From: Pseudomonadota bacterium
Lineage (GTDB): Bacteria > Pseudomonadota > Alphaproteobacteria > Rhizobiales > Devosiaceae
Direction: 5' to 3'
Length of the DNA: 64,000 nt
Assembly (NCBI GenBank): GCA_023391095.1
Contig: JAEWBN010000019.1
Span: 1 to 64,000, forward strand
Shown here: piece by piece, positions 16,315 through 25,557 of the stretch
Layout of the letters: each line of letters starts with the position of its first letter
How positions within the stretch are numbered: position 1 is the first letter of the stretch
Program-made: the position numbers and the translations under genes
The notes under the pieces: generated by a model
What the model was told of the DNA's origin: nothing
Seen by the model: the letters and a program-made list of their open reading frames with translations, nothing else
The model's database searches: none

Positions 16315-17355
16315 TCAGACGGGGAAAGTGACGAGCACCCGCGTACCCGGGCCGTCGCTGTAGCTCACCGTCGCATCGAGAGCATGGGCCATGGCGCGCA
16401 CGATGCGGCTTCCCAGCCCAGTGCCCTGCGGCTTGCCCGAGCCGTTCCAGCCAATCCCGTCATCCTCGACCACGAGTAAAACCTGCTCGGAATTATGGCT
16501 CATATTCACCCGCACTTCGCCGGGCTCGCGGTCGGAATAGGCATATTTAAGGGCGTTGGTGACGAGCTCGGTCACGATGACGCCCAGCGATGCCACCTTT
16601 TCCGTGGGGAGATGGAAGGCGGTGACCTCGACGCGGATACTCGGCATCTTACCCTCTGCCTGGACGGTGTTTTCCAGTTCACCGATCAGGCTATTGAGGT
16701 AGTCGGAAATTTCCACGGACCGTACGTCGTCGCTAGTGTAGAGATGCCTGTGCACGCCAGCGATAGCCTGGATGCGGGCTTGCGTTTCGTTCAACGCCCG
16801 CTTGGCCTCCGGATCATCCACTGCATTGGCCTGTAGCCCCACAAGTGCGGACACCATGGCCAGCGAATTGGCGACCCTATGGTTGACCTCGCCCAACAGC
16901 GTTTCAGCGCGTTCGCGCGCCTCGTGCACTTCGCGTTCGGCCCTTGCCTTGGCGCGGTTGAGCCGCAGGTGGTCGATCGCGTGGTCGATGGCCGAAAGCA
17001 GCAGTTCCATGAAGTCTTCGGCTGCGGTCTTGGGCACGAAGTCACCCGCGCCAGACTTGAGGGCGGCAACAGCAATAGCCGTTTCCGCCGATCCCGTCAC
17101 ATAGACCACTTCCGGACGATCCTCGATGCCGTCCATTCCCGCAAGCACATCCAGGCCCGTTCCAGTCGGGAGGTAGTGATCGAGGGCCACGACATCCACG
17201 CCACCGGCGCGAATCCGCTCTAGGCCTTCCTCACCGTTACGCGCATGCGTGAACTCGTATCCACGCCGCTGCATGGCCTTTTCGACCAGGCGCGCGAGCC
17301 CCGGGTCGTCATCGATATAGAGCACATGCGGCGTGCGGTTCGGCATAAAGATCAC
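16315..17355 (-). CDS. receiver domain fused to a HisKA_2/HWE-type histidine kinase
   Basis: A 346-residue soluble protein with an N-terminal receiver domain (residues ~9-125, acidic pocket DDD at 15-17, phospho-acceptor Asp59 in VALDHYLP) followed by a histidine kinase of the HisKA_2/HWE class. The kinase His is about residue 159 in EVNHRVANSLAMVSALV, and the ATPase domain has ELVTNALKYAY and EDDGIGW. The order receiver-then-kinase makes it a phosphorelay intermediate rather than a direct regulator. Its GTG start overlaps the stop of the preceding response regulator. With the two genes upstream it forms a compact three-gene signalling operon. Confidence 0.87.
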   Translation of the reverse strand: MIFMPNRTPHVLYIDDDPGLARLVEKAMQRRGYEFTHARNGEEGLERIRAGGVDVVALDHYLPTGTGLDVLAGMDGIEDRPEVVYVTGSAETAIAVAALKSGAGDFVPKTAAEDFMELLLSAIDHAIDHLRLNRAKARAEREVHEARERAETLLGEVNHRVANSLAMVSALVGLQANAVDDPEAKRALNETQARIQAIAGVHRHLYTSDDVRSVEISDYLNSLIGELENTVQAEGKMPSIRVEVTAFHLPTEKVASLGVIVTELVTNALKYAYSDREPGEVRVNMSHNSEQVLLVVEDDGIGWNGSGKPQGTGLGSRIVRAMAHALDATVSYSDGPGTRVLVTFPV

Positions 17356-17795
17356 TCGGCCTCGGGAATCTTCATTACCGAGAAGAACAGCCCCAATTGC
17401 TTGATGGCATTGGCAAATCCATCATAGTCCACGGGCTTGGTGATGTAGACATTGGCGCCCAGGTCGTAGCAGCGCTGGATTTCGCGCTGGTCGTCGGTCG
17501 TGGTCAGCACCACCACCGGGGACCGCTTGGTATGGTCGTTGCCCTTGACCTTCTCCAGGATGTCGATGCCGGTCATGTCGGGCAGGTTGAGGTCGAGCAG
17601 TACCAGCAGTTGGCGGCCGCGATTGACCACGCCCGAGCCATCGGGGCCCAGCAGATAGGCCAGCGCGTCGGTGCCGTTGGTAAAGGCCACGATCTCGTTG
17701 GCAACCCCGGCGCGCCGGATGTTCTTTTCGATAAGGCGCGCATGGCCCTCATCGTCCTCGACCATGATGATGGTAACCGGTCGTGCGTCGTTCAT
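17352..17795 (-). CDS. single-domain response regulator
   Basis: A 147-residue stand-alone receiver: acidic residues EDD at 13-15, phospho-acceptor Asp68 in LLDLNLPDMTG, Thr in VVLTTTDD and Lys in YITKPVDYDGF. This subtype (ITKP with the NGTDALAYL opening) is usually found beside phytochrome-like or CHASE-domain kinases and has no DNA-binding domain, so it probably passes phosphate on or acts by protein contact. It overlaps both neighbours by four bases, implying strict co-translation with the upstream sensor kinase and the downstream hybrid kinase. Confidence 0.9.
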   Translation of the reverse strand: MNDARPVTIIMVEDDEGHARLIEKNIRRAGVANEIVAFTNGTDALAYLLGPDGSGVVNRGRQLLVLLDLNLPDMTGIDILEKVKGNDHTKRSPVVVLTTTDDQREIQRCYDLGANVYITKPVDYDGFANAIKQLGLFFSVMKIPEAE

Positions 17796-19291
17796 GCCTG
17801 CGTGCTCCCCAGGTAGCTGCGCACGTCACGTGGCAGGTGGATAAAGAATGTCGTGCCTTCGCCTAACACGGATTTAAGGGTGATGTCGCCTCCAAGCGAG
17901 CGCACCATTGTGCGTACATGTGCAAGGCCGATGCCTTCGCCCGCCTGCGTCTGAGAACCAGAACGCCGGAACAGCTCGAACACCCGTTCGTGGTCCGTGG
18001 CGGCGATGCCGCGGCCATTGTCCTCGACTTCGATGACGATCCGGTTGGCCAGGACATTTCTCGCCCGGATTTCGACATGCAGCGGGCGGTCCGGCTGGCG
18101 ATACTTGATGGCGTTGTCGAGAAGATTGCCCAGAATCTGCTCGATAGACAGCTTATCGGTCACCACCCGGTTGGTGCGAATGTCGGTGACGATTTCTCCG
18201 CCGCTGTCGACGACCTGATGATGCACGGCATTGGCTGTGGCGTTGGCAATTTCGGAAAGATCGATGGGCTCGGGCCGCAATTGGCGCCGTCCTTCGCGCG
18301 AAATCTTGAGAATCGCGTTGATCAGCCCGTCCATCTTGCGAGTTGCGGCTCGGATAAAGGTGACGGCTTCCGGCAGGTCCTCGATCGCGGCGGCACGGGC
18401 CTCGCTGGCGACCGGGTCTTCCGCATCGGCCTCAGGTTGCGCTTCCATATAAGTGCGCACCGAGCCAATGCCGGTTTCGAGCTCGGTGGTGAAGCCCATG
18501 ATGTTCACCAACGGTGCCCGCAGGTCGTGGGTGACGATATAGGCGAAGCGCTGAATTTCCTCGTTGGCCTTTCCCAGCTCGGAGGTGCGCTCCTTGACGC
18601 GTTCTTCAAGGCTTGCATTGGCTTCTTCGACCGCTTGACGTGCGCGGGCGAGTTCCTGGGTGTAAGAGAGCACGGCCCAGATTGCGCCGCCAACGACGCT
18701 CAGGATGATCAGCCCGCCGATGATCGACACCCAGCGCATCAGCGCCAAGGTGTTGCGCTGGTTTTGGTCGCTTTCGGCAAGGCGCTGGTCAATGCCTGTC
18801 AACAGGTCGGAAAGGAACTGGCGCATCCTGTCCATGGCTTCCTTGCCCACATCAGTGCCAATCCGTTCCACCGCATCACCGGCATTGCCGGACCTCACAA
18901 ATTCAATGGTCTGGGCCAACTCATTGAGTTTGAAATCGATGTCGCTCTTGAGCTGGGCAACTTCGTCGGCCACCGTGGGGAAGGGGCGCAGGATGGCTTC
19001 AAGCGCTTCGTACTGGGCGGTCACCCGGGGCACGGCGTCATTATAAGGGGCGAGGTAGGCCTCGTCCTGCGTGATGATGTAGCCGCGCTGGCTCGTTTCC
19101 ATATCCTGAAGCAGGCTGCGCAAGGTGATTGCAGCAACGCGGGCCTTACGCCCCTGGCTGATCTCGTCGAAATAGACCTGCGAGCGCTCGACCAGCCAGA
19201 CGTTCGTGCCCACGATGCCCAAAAGGGCCAAAAGGCCGACAAGCAGCAAGAGGGCCGTGGACCGGACAAAGGATTTGCTCGTGATGGGCAT
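17792..19291 (-). CDS. CHASE3-domain sensor histidine kinase
   Basis: A 499-residue membrane kinase. Two hydrophobic segments (~11-34 and ~187-209) enclose a periplasmic CHASE3 domain (RVAAITLRSLLQDMETSQRGYIITQDEAYLAPY is the family hallmark). A coiled coil (ARQAVEEANASLEERVKERTSEL) leads to the dimerisation domain with His255 in YIVTHDLRAPL, then the ATPase domain with NLLDNAIKYRQ, EDNGRGI and GEGIGLAHV. ATG 19291 follows GGGGAG and is preferred to an upstream in-frame start at 19315. The signal sensed by CHASE3 domains is generally unknown. It heads the three-gene signalling operon and is divergent from the dcw cluster. Confidence 0.9.
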   Translation of the reverse strand: MPITSKSFVRSTALLLLVGLLALLGIVGTNVWLVERSQVYFDEISQGRKARVAAITLRSLLQDMETSQRGYIITQDEAYLAPYNDAVPRVTAQYEALEAILRPFPTVADEVAQLKSDIDFKLNELAQTIEFVRSGNAGDAVERIGTDVGKEAMDRMRQFLSDLLTGIDQRLAESDQNQRNTLALMRWVSIIGGLIILSVVGGAIWAVLSYTQELARARQAVEEANASLEERVKERTSELGKANEEIQRFAYIVTHDLRAPLVNIMGFTTELETGIGSVRTYMEAQPEADAEDPVASEARAAAIEDLPEAVTFIRAATRKMDGLINAILKISREGRRQLRPEPIDLSEIANATANAVHHQVVDSGGEIVTDIRTNRVVTDKLSIEQILGNLLDNAIKYRQPDRPLHVEIRARNVLANRIVIEVEDNGRGIAATDHERVFELFRRSGSQTQAGEGIGLAHVRTMVRSLGGDITLKSVLGEGTTFFIHLPRDVRSYLGSTQA

Positions 19292-19488
19292 GGACGCTCC
19301 CCAATTGAGCCGCATTCTTGGACTGAACCAATGCCTGGGGCAATAAGCATGCGTTAAATCGCAGAGCTTTTTGTGCGCAGCAACATGCTTGGCAAATCGC
19401 TAATGGGAAACAGAATCTTAAGCGTCGCTGTGCAAACTTCCGTCGAGTTTATGTGGCCGGCCGTGGCCGGAGTGGAGTTGTGGCGGAT

Positions 19489-20490
19489 ATGGGTAATCCA
19501 TCCCTGCCAGAGAGAGCGCTGGTAGAGGGTCCTCACGCCCCTGTGCTCCTTGAGGAAGTGCTGGCCGCCTTGGCGCCGCTGGAGGGCCGTCGCGTTGTCG
19601 ATGGCACTTTCGGGGCGGGTGGCTATTCGCGCGCCATACTGCAGTCAGGCGCCCATGTGATCGGCATTGACCGCGATCCCACAGTCCAGCCCCATGTCGA
19701 AGCCCTAAGCGCAGAATTCTCCGACCGGTTCACCTTTGTGCCGGGCACGTTTTCCGAGCTCGACACCCTCGCCCAAGGGCATGGCGCGGTCGATGCGGTC
19801 GTGCTCGATATCGGCGTTTCCTCCATGCAACTGGACGAGGCTGATCGCGGATTTTCCTTTATGCGCGATGGCCCGCTCGACATGCGCATGAGCCGCGCTG
19901 GCCAGAGCGCAGCTGATCTCGTCAACAATCTCGCTGCAGAAGACCTCGCCAATCTCCTCTATGCCTTTGGCGAGGAGCGAAAGTCCCGGCGCATCGCGCA
20001 GTTCATCGTGGCCGCGCGAGACGTCGAGCCGATCACCACCACGCTGCAACTGGCGCGGATTGTGGAAAAAGCCATTGGCCGCAAGCCCGGCGACGCCCAT
20101 CCCGCGACCCGCACCTTTCAGGCGCTGCGTATTGCGGTCAACGGCGAATTCGACCAACTCGTCGAGGGTCTCTTTGCCGCCGAGCGGCTGCTGGGGGAGG
20201 GCGGTACGCTCGCCGTGGTCAGCTTCCATTCGCTCGAGGACCGCATCGTCAAGCGCTTCTTCGATCCCGACAAGGGCGGCCCTGCGCAGTCGCGGCATCT
20301 GCCGCAAACAGTCGAGGAGCCGCGTCGCTGGAGTCGGGTGGCCAAAGCGGTCAAGGCCGGCGAAGCTGAACTTGTTCGCAATCCGCGCGCGCGCTCGGCC
20401 GTCCTGCGCAGTGCGACGCGGACGGGCTTGCCGGCTCGTCCCGTTACCCTTGCCGGTTTGAGCGTTCCGCAGGTGAGGGGCGTCGAATGA
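19489..20490 (+). CDS. rsmH: 16S rRNA (cytosine-1402-N4)-methyltransferase RsmH (MraW)
   Basis: A 333-residue SAM-dependent enzyme that methylates N4 of C1402 in the ribosomal P site. Visible marks are HAPVLLEEVLAAL, the SAM motif VVDGTFGAGGYSRAIL, GIDRDP, VLDIGVSSMQLDEADRGFSFM with GPLDMRM, and the C-terminal VVSFHSLEDRIVKRFF. ATG 19489 is used; GTG 19480 is an in-frame alternative with GGAG seven bases before it. It opens the dcw cluster. In most relatives mraZ precedes it, but here the upstream 200 bp are empty and the next gene is divergent. It overlaps ftsL by four bases. Confidence 0.95.
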   Translation: MGNPSLPERALVEGPHAPVLLEEVLAALAPLEGRRVVDGTFGAGGYSRAILQSGAHVIGIDRDPTVQPHVEALSAEFSDRFTFVPGTFSELDTLAQGHGAVDAVVLDIGVSSMQLDEADRGFSFMRDGPLDMRMSRAGQSAADLVNNLAAEDLANLLYAFGEERKSRRIAQFIVAARDVEPITTTLQLARIVEKAIGRKPGDAHPATRTFQALRIAVNGEFDQLVEGLFAAERLLGEGGTLAVVSFHSLEDRIVKRFFDPDKGGPAQSRHLPQTVEEPRRWSRVAKAVKAGEAELVRNPRARSAVLRSATRTGLPARPVTLAGLSVPQVRGVE

Positions 20491-20870
20491 TCCGCAGCAT
20501 CAACATCGTCCTTATCTTTGCATCCATCGCCATGCTGGCGGGGGTTTATGCCCTCAAGTTTTCGATCGAAGGCACGGCCGCCGAGCGCTCGGCGCTCACG
20601 GCCAAGATCTCTGACCAGGAGGCTCAGCTGTCGCTGCTCCAGGCTGACTGGGCTGTGCTCAACCAGCCCGGATATATCGAACCCATCGTGCGCCGCCACG
20701 AGGCGGAGCTTGCCGTGTCCCAGGTGGCGCAGGAACAGTTCGGATCGTTTGCCGACCTGCCCATGCGCCCCGCCCGCCCGGACACCGCAGCCATGGATGC
20801 ACTATTCCAAGCCATTGCCACAGGCACCGATCCAATCGACGCCATCCTTGAGCTGGAGGGAATCGAATAA
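20487..20870 (+). CDS. ftsL: cell division protein FtsL
   Basis: A 127-residue single-pass membrane protein: a very short cytosolic start (MIRSIN), a membrane segment (residues ~6-22), then a periplasmic coiled coil (IEGTAAERSALTAKISDQEAQLSLLQADWAVLNQP). FtsL joins FtsB and FtsQ in the complex that activates FtsWI. The position between rsmH and ftsI, with an ATGA overlap upstream and a one-base overlap downstream, fixes the identity despite low sequence conservation of the family. The C-terminal ~45 residues are less conserved and acidic. Confidence 0.9.
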   Translation: MIRSINIVLIFASIAMLAGVYALKFSIEGTAAERSALTAKISDQEAQLSLLQADWAVLNQPGYIEPIVRRHEAELAVSQVAQEQFGSFADLPMRPARPDTAAMDALFQAIATGTDPIDAILELEGIE

Positions 20871-22579
20871 TGGCGGTCACCACCGAAGACTTTGCTCAGA
20901 CCATCACTCTTGAAGGGGCCCGCAAGCAGCGCGGCACCCTCACCCAGGCCCGCATTCGCTGGATGATGCTGGCCATCGTCATCGGCTTCGCGCTGGTCGG
21001 TGGGCGACTGGTCCAACTGGGCATGGTGGAAACCGACCAGACCATCGAGGGCCAGACGCGTGACGCCATTCAGGCGAGCCGACCACCGATTCTGGACCGG
21101 AACGGTCTCGAAATGGCGGTCGATATCCGAGTGCCTTCGCTTTTTGCCGAGCCGCGGCGCATCGTTGATGTGGATGAGGCCGTGCGCAAGCTGCGCACGG
21201 TCCTGCCCAATCTCGACGAAGCCTGGCTGCGCAATCGCCTTTCTGGCGACAAGGGGTTTGTCTGGGTGCAGCGCGAACTGACACCCGCCATCCAGGACCA
21301 GGTGATGCGACTGGGTATTCCCGGCATCGACTTCATTACCGAGTCCAAGCGCTTCTATCCCGCCATGAACGAAGCGGCGCATATTCTGGGCTCCACCAAT
21401 GTGGACAATCAGGGCATTGCCGGCATCGAGCGCTCGATGGACAGCGAGTCCCTGGCGCTTCTTCAGGAGCTCGGGCTGGCGCGCGGCAATGCCCTGACGC
21501 CGGTCGAACTCTCGGTGGACATGCGCGCACAGCACGTGATGCACGACCAACTGGTCGACGCCATGACTCGCTATCAGGCCATTGCCGCCGCCGGCGTGAT
21601 GATGGACGTCCATACCGGCGAAATCATCGCGCTGGCCTCGGTCCCAGATTTCAACCCCAATGAGCCGGCCACGGCTTTGGTCAAGGACACGTTCAACCGG
21701 ATCACGTCCGGTATTTTCGAGCCGGGGTCGACCTTCAAGACCATCACCATTGCCGGTGCGCTCGATAGCGGCGCGGTGCGCATCACCGACCAATTCGACG
21801 CCCGCTACGGCATTCGCTTCGGACGCTTCACCATCGACGACTTCCACGGCAAGCACCGCATCCTGAGCCTGCCGGAAGTCTATAAATACTCGTCCAATAT
21901 CGGCACCATCCGCATCATGCAGGCCATGGGGAAGGAGAACTTCCGCGCCTTCCTGAGTAAGATGAAGTTTGACGAGCGCGTCGATTTCGAGCTGCCGGAA
22001 ATGCGCGTGCCCACCGTGCCCAAGGATTTTTCCGAAGTCGGCGCCGCCACCGCCTCATTCGGCCATGGTCTTTCGATTTCGCCGCTACATCTGGTCACCT
22101 CCTATGCTGCCTTCGTCAATGGCGGCAATTATGTTCCGCCCACGCTCTACAAGCGGGAGATGGCCGAGGCCGAGCCGCTTTACGAGCGGGTCATCAGCGA
22201 AGAAACCAGCCGGAACATGCGCTACCTGATGCGGCTCAACGCGCTGGAGGGTTCGGGCAGCCAGATGAACAAGGCGGCCCAGGGCTATCGCGCTGGCGGC
22301 AAGACCGGCACGGCCGAAAAGGTGGTCGACGGCCGCTATTCTTCGAGCAAGGTCACGAACTTCTTTGCTTCAGCCTTTCCCCTGGATAATCCGCGCTATG
22401 CCATCGTCATCATGGTCGATGAACCTAAGGCCGAAAATCCGCAGTCCGGCACCACAGCCGGCTGGAATGCCGGTGCGATTACCGGCCGCCTTATCCAGCG
22501 CGTTGCCCCCATGCTCGGCGTCGCCCCCGATTTCAGCGAAGAGCTGGATCTCCAGATCGTTCCGCCCGCACTCCGTTAG
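20870..22579 (+). CDS. ftsI: peptidoglycan transpeptidase FtsI (PBP3)
   Basis: A 569-residue class B penicillin-binding protein that crosslinks septal peptidoglycan. A membrane anchor (IRWMMLAIVIGFALVGGRLVQL) is followed by the dimerisation/pedestal domain (ASRPPILDRNGLEMAVDI) and the transpeptidase domain with all three motifs: Ser287-Thr-Phe-Lys290, Ser341-Ser-Asn343 and Lys478-Thr-Gly-Thr481. It follows ftsL with a one-base overlap and works with FtsW, encoded further along the same cluster. Length is normal. Confidence 0.97.
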   Translation: MAVTTEDFAQTITLEGARKQRGTLTQARIRWMMLAIVIGFALVGGRLVQLGMVETDQTIEGQTRDAIQASRPPILDRNGLEMAVDIRVPSLFAEPRRIVDVDEAVRKLRTVLPNLDEAWLRNRLSGDKGFVWVQRELTPAIQDQVMRLGIPGIDFITESKRFYPAMNEAAHILGSTNVDNQGIAGIERSMDSESLALLQELGLARGNALTPVELSVDMRAQHVMHDQLVDAMTRYQAIAAAGVMMDVHTGEIIALASVPDFNPNEPATALVKDTFNRITSGIFEPGSTFKTITIAGALDSGAVRITDQFDARYGIRFGRFTIDDFHGKHRILSLPEVYKYSSNIGTIRIMQAMGKENFRAFLSKMKFDERVDFELPEMRVPTVPKDFSEVGAATASFGHGLSISPLHLVTSYAAFVNGGNYVPPTLYKREMAEAEPLYERVISEETSRNMRYLMRLNALEGSGSQMNKAAQGYRAGGKTGTAEKVVDGRYSSSKVTNFFASAFPLDNPRYAIVIMVDEPKAENPQSGTTAGWNAGAITGRLIQRVAPMLGVAPDFSEELDLQIVPPALR

Positions 22580-22603
22580 GTCAATCCAGAAGGATTCGAT
22601 GCC

Positions 22604-24046
22604 GTGTCGCTTAGTGTAACCCAGCTTCTAGAAGGTTCAGGCGCTCGTCCCAAAAAGGGGCTCGGCGCTGTCTTCGGCCTCAATTCGGACAGCCGGCGGA
22701 TCGAGCCGGGCGACATTTTCTTCGCGCTGCCCGGTGCGAAGGTGCATGGAAATCAGTTCGTGGCCGACGCGGTGCAGCGCGGCGCGCTGGCGATCATTAC
22801 CGACATAGCGCCGCCGGGCGACCCGGGCGTCCCGGTGATCGTGGTCAAGGACGTGCGCGCAGCCTATGCTCGTGCCGCTTCGCGCATCTTCGAGCCGCAG
22901 CCCGAAATCTGCGTGGCGGTGACCGGCACCAATGGCAAGACCTCGGTGGCCTCCTTCGTCCGCCAGATATGGAACCATGCGGGCCTGCCGGGCGCCAGCA
23001 TTGGTACCTTGGGTATCGAAACCTCCAAGCGCACCATTGAAGGTGCGTTGACCACACCGGATTCCCGCACGCTCCATCAGGCCATGCGCGCGCTCAAGGC
23101 GCAGGGGGTGGACCACGTTGCGCTCGAAGCATCCAGCCACGGGCTCGACCAGCGTCGTCTCGACGGACTTCATTTCGAAGCCGTCGCCTTCACGAACCTC
23201 AGCCGCGATCACCTCGACTACCATGCCGACATGGACGAGTATCGCAATGCCAAGCTGCGCCTATTCACGGACCTCCTGGTCGATGGCGGCGCGGCCATCG
23301 TCAATGTCGACGATCCCGAACATGAGCAGTTCATGTTCGCCGCCCTTTCCGCCAGCGCCACCTTGCTGACTGTGGGCCGCGAGGGCGCCTATATGGAAAT
23401 CCTCTCCATCAAGCCGGAAGGCTATGGGCAGCGGGTGGAAGTGCGCCATATTGGCGAGAAGGTCAGTTTCCATCTCAAGATCCCGGGCGAGTTCCAGGTG
23501 TCCAACGCCCTTGTGGCCGCGGCGCTGGCCATGTCCTCAGGCGTCGACAAGGCCGATGCCTTTGCCGCTTTGCCGGAACTGGTCGGCGCGCGCGGGCGGC
23601 TCGAACTTGTCGCCGAGCACAACGGCGCTGCCATTTTTGTGGACTATTCGCATAAACCCGAAGCCCTGCGCGTCGCGCTTCAGACGCTGCGCCCCTATGC
23701 AAAGAACAAGCTGCAGGTGGTATTTGGGTGCGGCGGTGATCGCGACAAGGGCAAGCGCCCTCAAATGGGCGAAATTGCCAGCGAACTTGCCGATGTCGTG
23801 ATTGTCACCGACGACAATCCGCGCACCGAAGATGCTGCCGCCATCCGCGCGGAAGTCCTTGCGGGTGCCAAGGGGGCGAGGGAAATTGCCGATCGCAAGA
23901 CAGCCATCGAAGAAGCCGTGCGTTCGCTCAAGCCGGGCGATGTGCTGCTTGTTGCCGGCAAGGGCCACGAAACCTATCAGATCATCGGGACGACCAAGCA
24001 CCACTTCTCGGACCATGAAGTGGTTGCGGCCGCGGTCAAAGGTTAG
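22604..24046 (+). CDS. murE: UDP-MurNAc-tripeptide synthetase MurE (meso-DAP adding)
   Basis: A 480-residue cytoplasmic Mur ligase that adds meso-diaminopimelate to UDP-MurNAc-L-Ala-D-Glu. The ATP loop GTNGKT is at residues 108-113. The DAP-specificity motif DNPR is at 404-407, which separates it from lysine-adding enzymes. The central domain has TTPDSRTLHQAM and NLSRDHLDYHADM with the site for lysine carbamylation. The start is GTG at 22604, with AGAAGGA upstream. It lies 24 bp after ftsI. Confidence 0.97.
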   Translation: MSLSVTQLLEGSGARPKKGLGAVFGLNSDSRRIEPGDIFFALPGAKVHGNQFVADAVQRGALAIITDIAPPGDPGVPVIVVKDVRAAYARAASRIFEPQPEICVAVTGTNGKTSVASFVRQIWNHAGLPGASIGTLGIETSKRTIEGALTTPDSRTLHQAMRALKAQGVDHVALEASSHGLDQRRLDGLHFEAVAFTNLSRDHLDYHADMDEYRNAKLRLFTDLLVDGGAAIVNVDDPEHEQFMFAALSASATLLTVGREGAYMEILSIKPEGYGQRVEVRHIGEKVSFHLKIPGEFQVSNALVAAALAMSSGVDKADAFAALPELVGARGRLELVAEHNGAAIFVDYSHKPEALRVALQTLRPYAKNKLQVVFGCGGDRDKGKRPQMGEIASELADVVIVTDDNPRTEDAAAIRAEVLAGAKGAREIADRKTAIEEAVRSLKPGDVLLVAGKGHETYQIIGTTKHHFSDHEVVAAAVKG

Positions 24047-24139
24047 GCGACATTTTCTCCAGCCAGCCTTGACGGGCGACGTGCGGCGGGCGAGGGGTGC
24101 CGCCGCACTTGTCGGCAACGCGCATCGGCCCTATCCATC

Positions 24140-25531
24140 ATGACAACGCCTCTTTATACGCTCGACGCTGTTTTGCGCGCGACCAACGGTCGTGCCGAAG
24201 GTGTTGCGGCAAGCCAGATCAATTCGATTTCCATCGACTCTCGCGAACTGGGCCCGGATGCGCTGTTCGTCGCCATCAAGGGCGACCGTTTCGATGGCCA
24301 CGACTTTGTCGATACGGCCCTGGCCAATGGGGCCGTCGCTGCACTGGTCAGCCGGGGCGCGGGAGCGGGCCGCATCCATGTCGAGGATGCACTGGGTGGC
24401 CTGCGAGACCTCGCCAGTGCGGCGCGAGACCGCAGCGACGCTCTTTTCATCGGCGTCACGGGCAGTGTCGGCAAAACCACGACCAAGGAGGCGCTCCGGG
24501 TCGTATTTGAGGCAGCAGGGGAGACCCATGCCTCGATCAAGAGTTTCAACAATCACTGGGGCGTGCCCCTGATGCTGGCGCGCATGCCTCAAACTGCGCA
24601 GTTCGGCGTTTTCGAGATGGGCATGAATGCGCCCGACGAAATTCGCCCGCTGAGCCAGCTCGTTCGCCCGCATATTGCCGTTATCACCTCGATTGCTCCC
24701 GTGCATCTGGAAGGTCTCGGCTCCATTGAAGCGATTGCGCGCGCCAAGGCTGAAATTTTCGAGGGTCTTGAGCCGGGTGGAACCGCGGTGGTCAATGCGG
24801 ACCATCCGCAGCTACCCATTCTGGTCGAAGCCGCAAAGGCCGCAGGCGTGGCCAATCTGGTCACCTTCGGTTTTTCGTCCGGCGCCGACTGGCAGATCGT
24901 CGAGCCCGAAACGCTTGCCGACGGCGGCACGGCGACGGTGGTGCATGGCGCAGATCGCCATGCGCTCGTGTTGAACCTTCCCGGCCGGCACATGCTGTCC
25001 AACGCCACGGCCGCCCTGGCGGTCGCCCATATTGCCGGTCTCTCGCCCGAAACTGCCCTGCGCGCTCTTGCCGGCCTCACGGCCCAGGCGGGCAGGGGGC
25101 AACGCCTCTCTCTTGGTCCAGCGGAGAAACCACTTCTGCTGGTCAACGAGAGCTACAATGCCAACCCGGTCGCGGTCACGGCCGCCCTCTCGGTCTTTGC
25201 CGCCATCGAGCCGCCGGGCGGGCGCAAGGTGGTGGTCCTGGGGGACATGCTCGAGCTGGGCGAAACCTCCGAGGCGCTTCATGCAGGGCTCGCCGATGCA
25301 GTTCTGGCCAGCGGCGCAACGCGCGTGCATCTGGTTGGCCCTCACATGGCCGCATTGGGCGCTAACTTGCCCGAAGCGGTCGTGGCCAGCCGTTTCGACC
25401 ATGTGGAAGACGCGCTGGACGTGATTGTGGGCGACCTTGCCTATGGCGATGCAGTTATGATCAAAGGATCGAATGGCGTCGGGCTTGGCCGCGTCGTCAG
25501 TGCGATCACGGCACAGTTTCAACAGAGCTGA
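24140..25531 (+). CDS. murF: UDP-MurNAc-pentapeptide synthetase MurF
   Basis: A 463-residue Mur ligase that adds D-Ala-D-Ala to the UDP-MurNAc tripeptide. The ATP loop is GSVGKTT at residues 108-114; FEMGMNAPDEIRPLSQLVRPHIAVITSIAPVH and NESYNANPVAVTAAL are diagnostic MurF segments. It lies 93 bp after murE, an unusually long gap in an otherwise tight cluster; the gap holds no gene that I can see. The D-Ala-D-Ala substrate is made by ddl, encoded later in the same cluster. Confidence 0.96.
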   Translation: MTTPLYTLDAVLRATNGRAEGVAASQINSISIDSRELGPDALFVAIKGDRFDGHDFVDTALANGAVAALVSRGAGAGRIHVEDALGGLRDLASAARDRSDALFIGVTGSVGKTTTKEALRVVFEAAGETHASIKSFNNHWGVPLMLARMPQTAQFGVFEMGMNAPDEIRPLSQLVRPHIAVITSIAPVHLEGLGSIEAIARAKAEIFEGLEPGGTAVVNADHPQLPILVEAAKAAGVANLVTFGFSSGADWQIVEPETLADGGTATVVHGADRHALVLNLPGRHMLSNATAALAVAHIAGLSPETALRALAGLTAQAGRGQRLSLGPAEKPLLLVNESYNANPVAVTAALSVFAAIEPPGGRKVVVLGDMLELGETSEALHAGLADAVLASGATRVHLVGPHMAALGANLPEAVVASRFDHVEDALDVIVGDLAYGDAVMIKGSNGVGLGRVVSAITAQFQQS

Positions 25532-25557
25532 GTGCTCAGGCGGAATAGCGGAACAGG

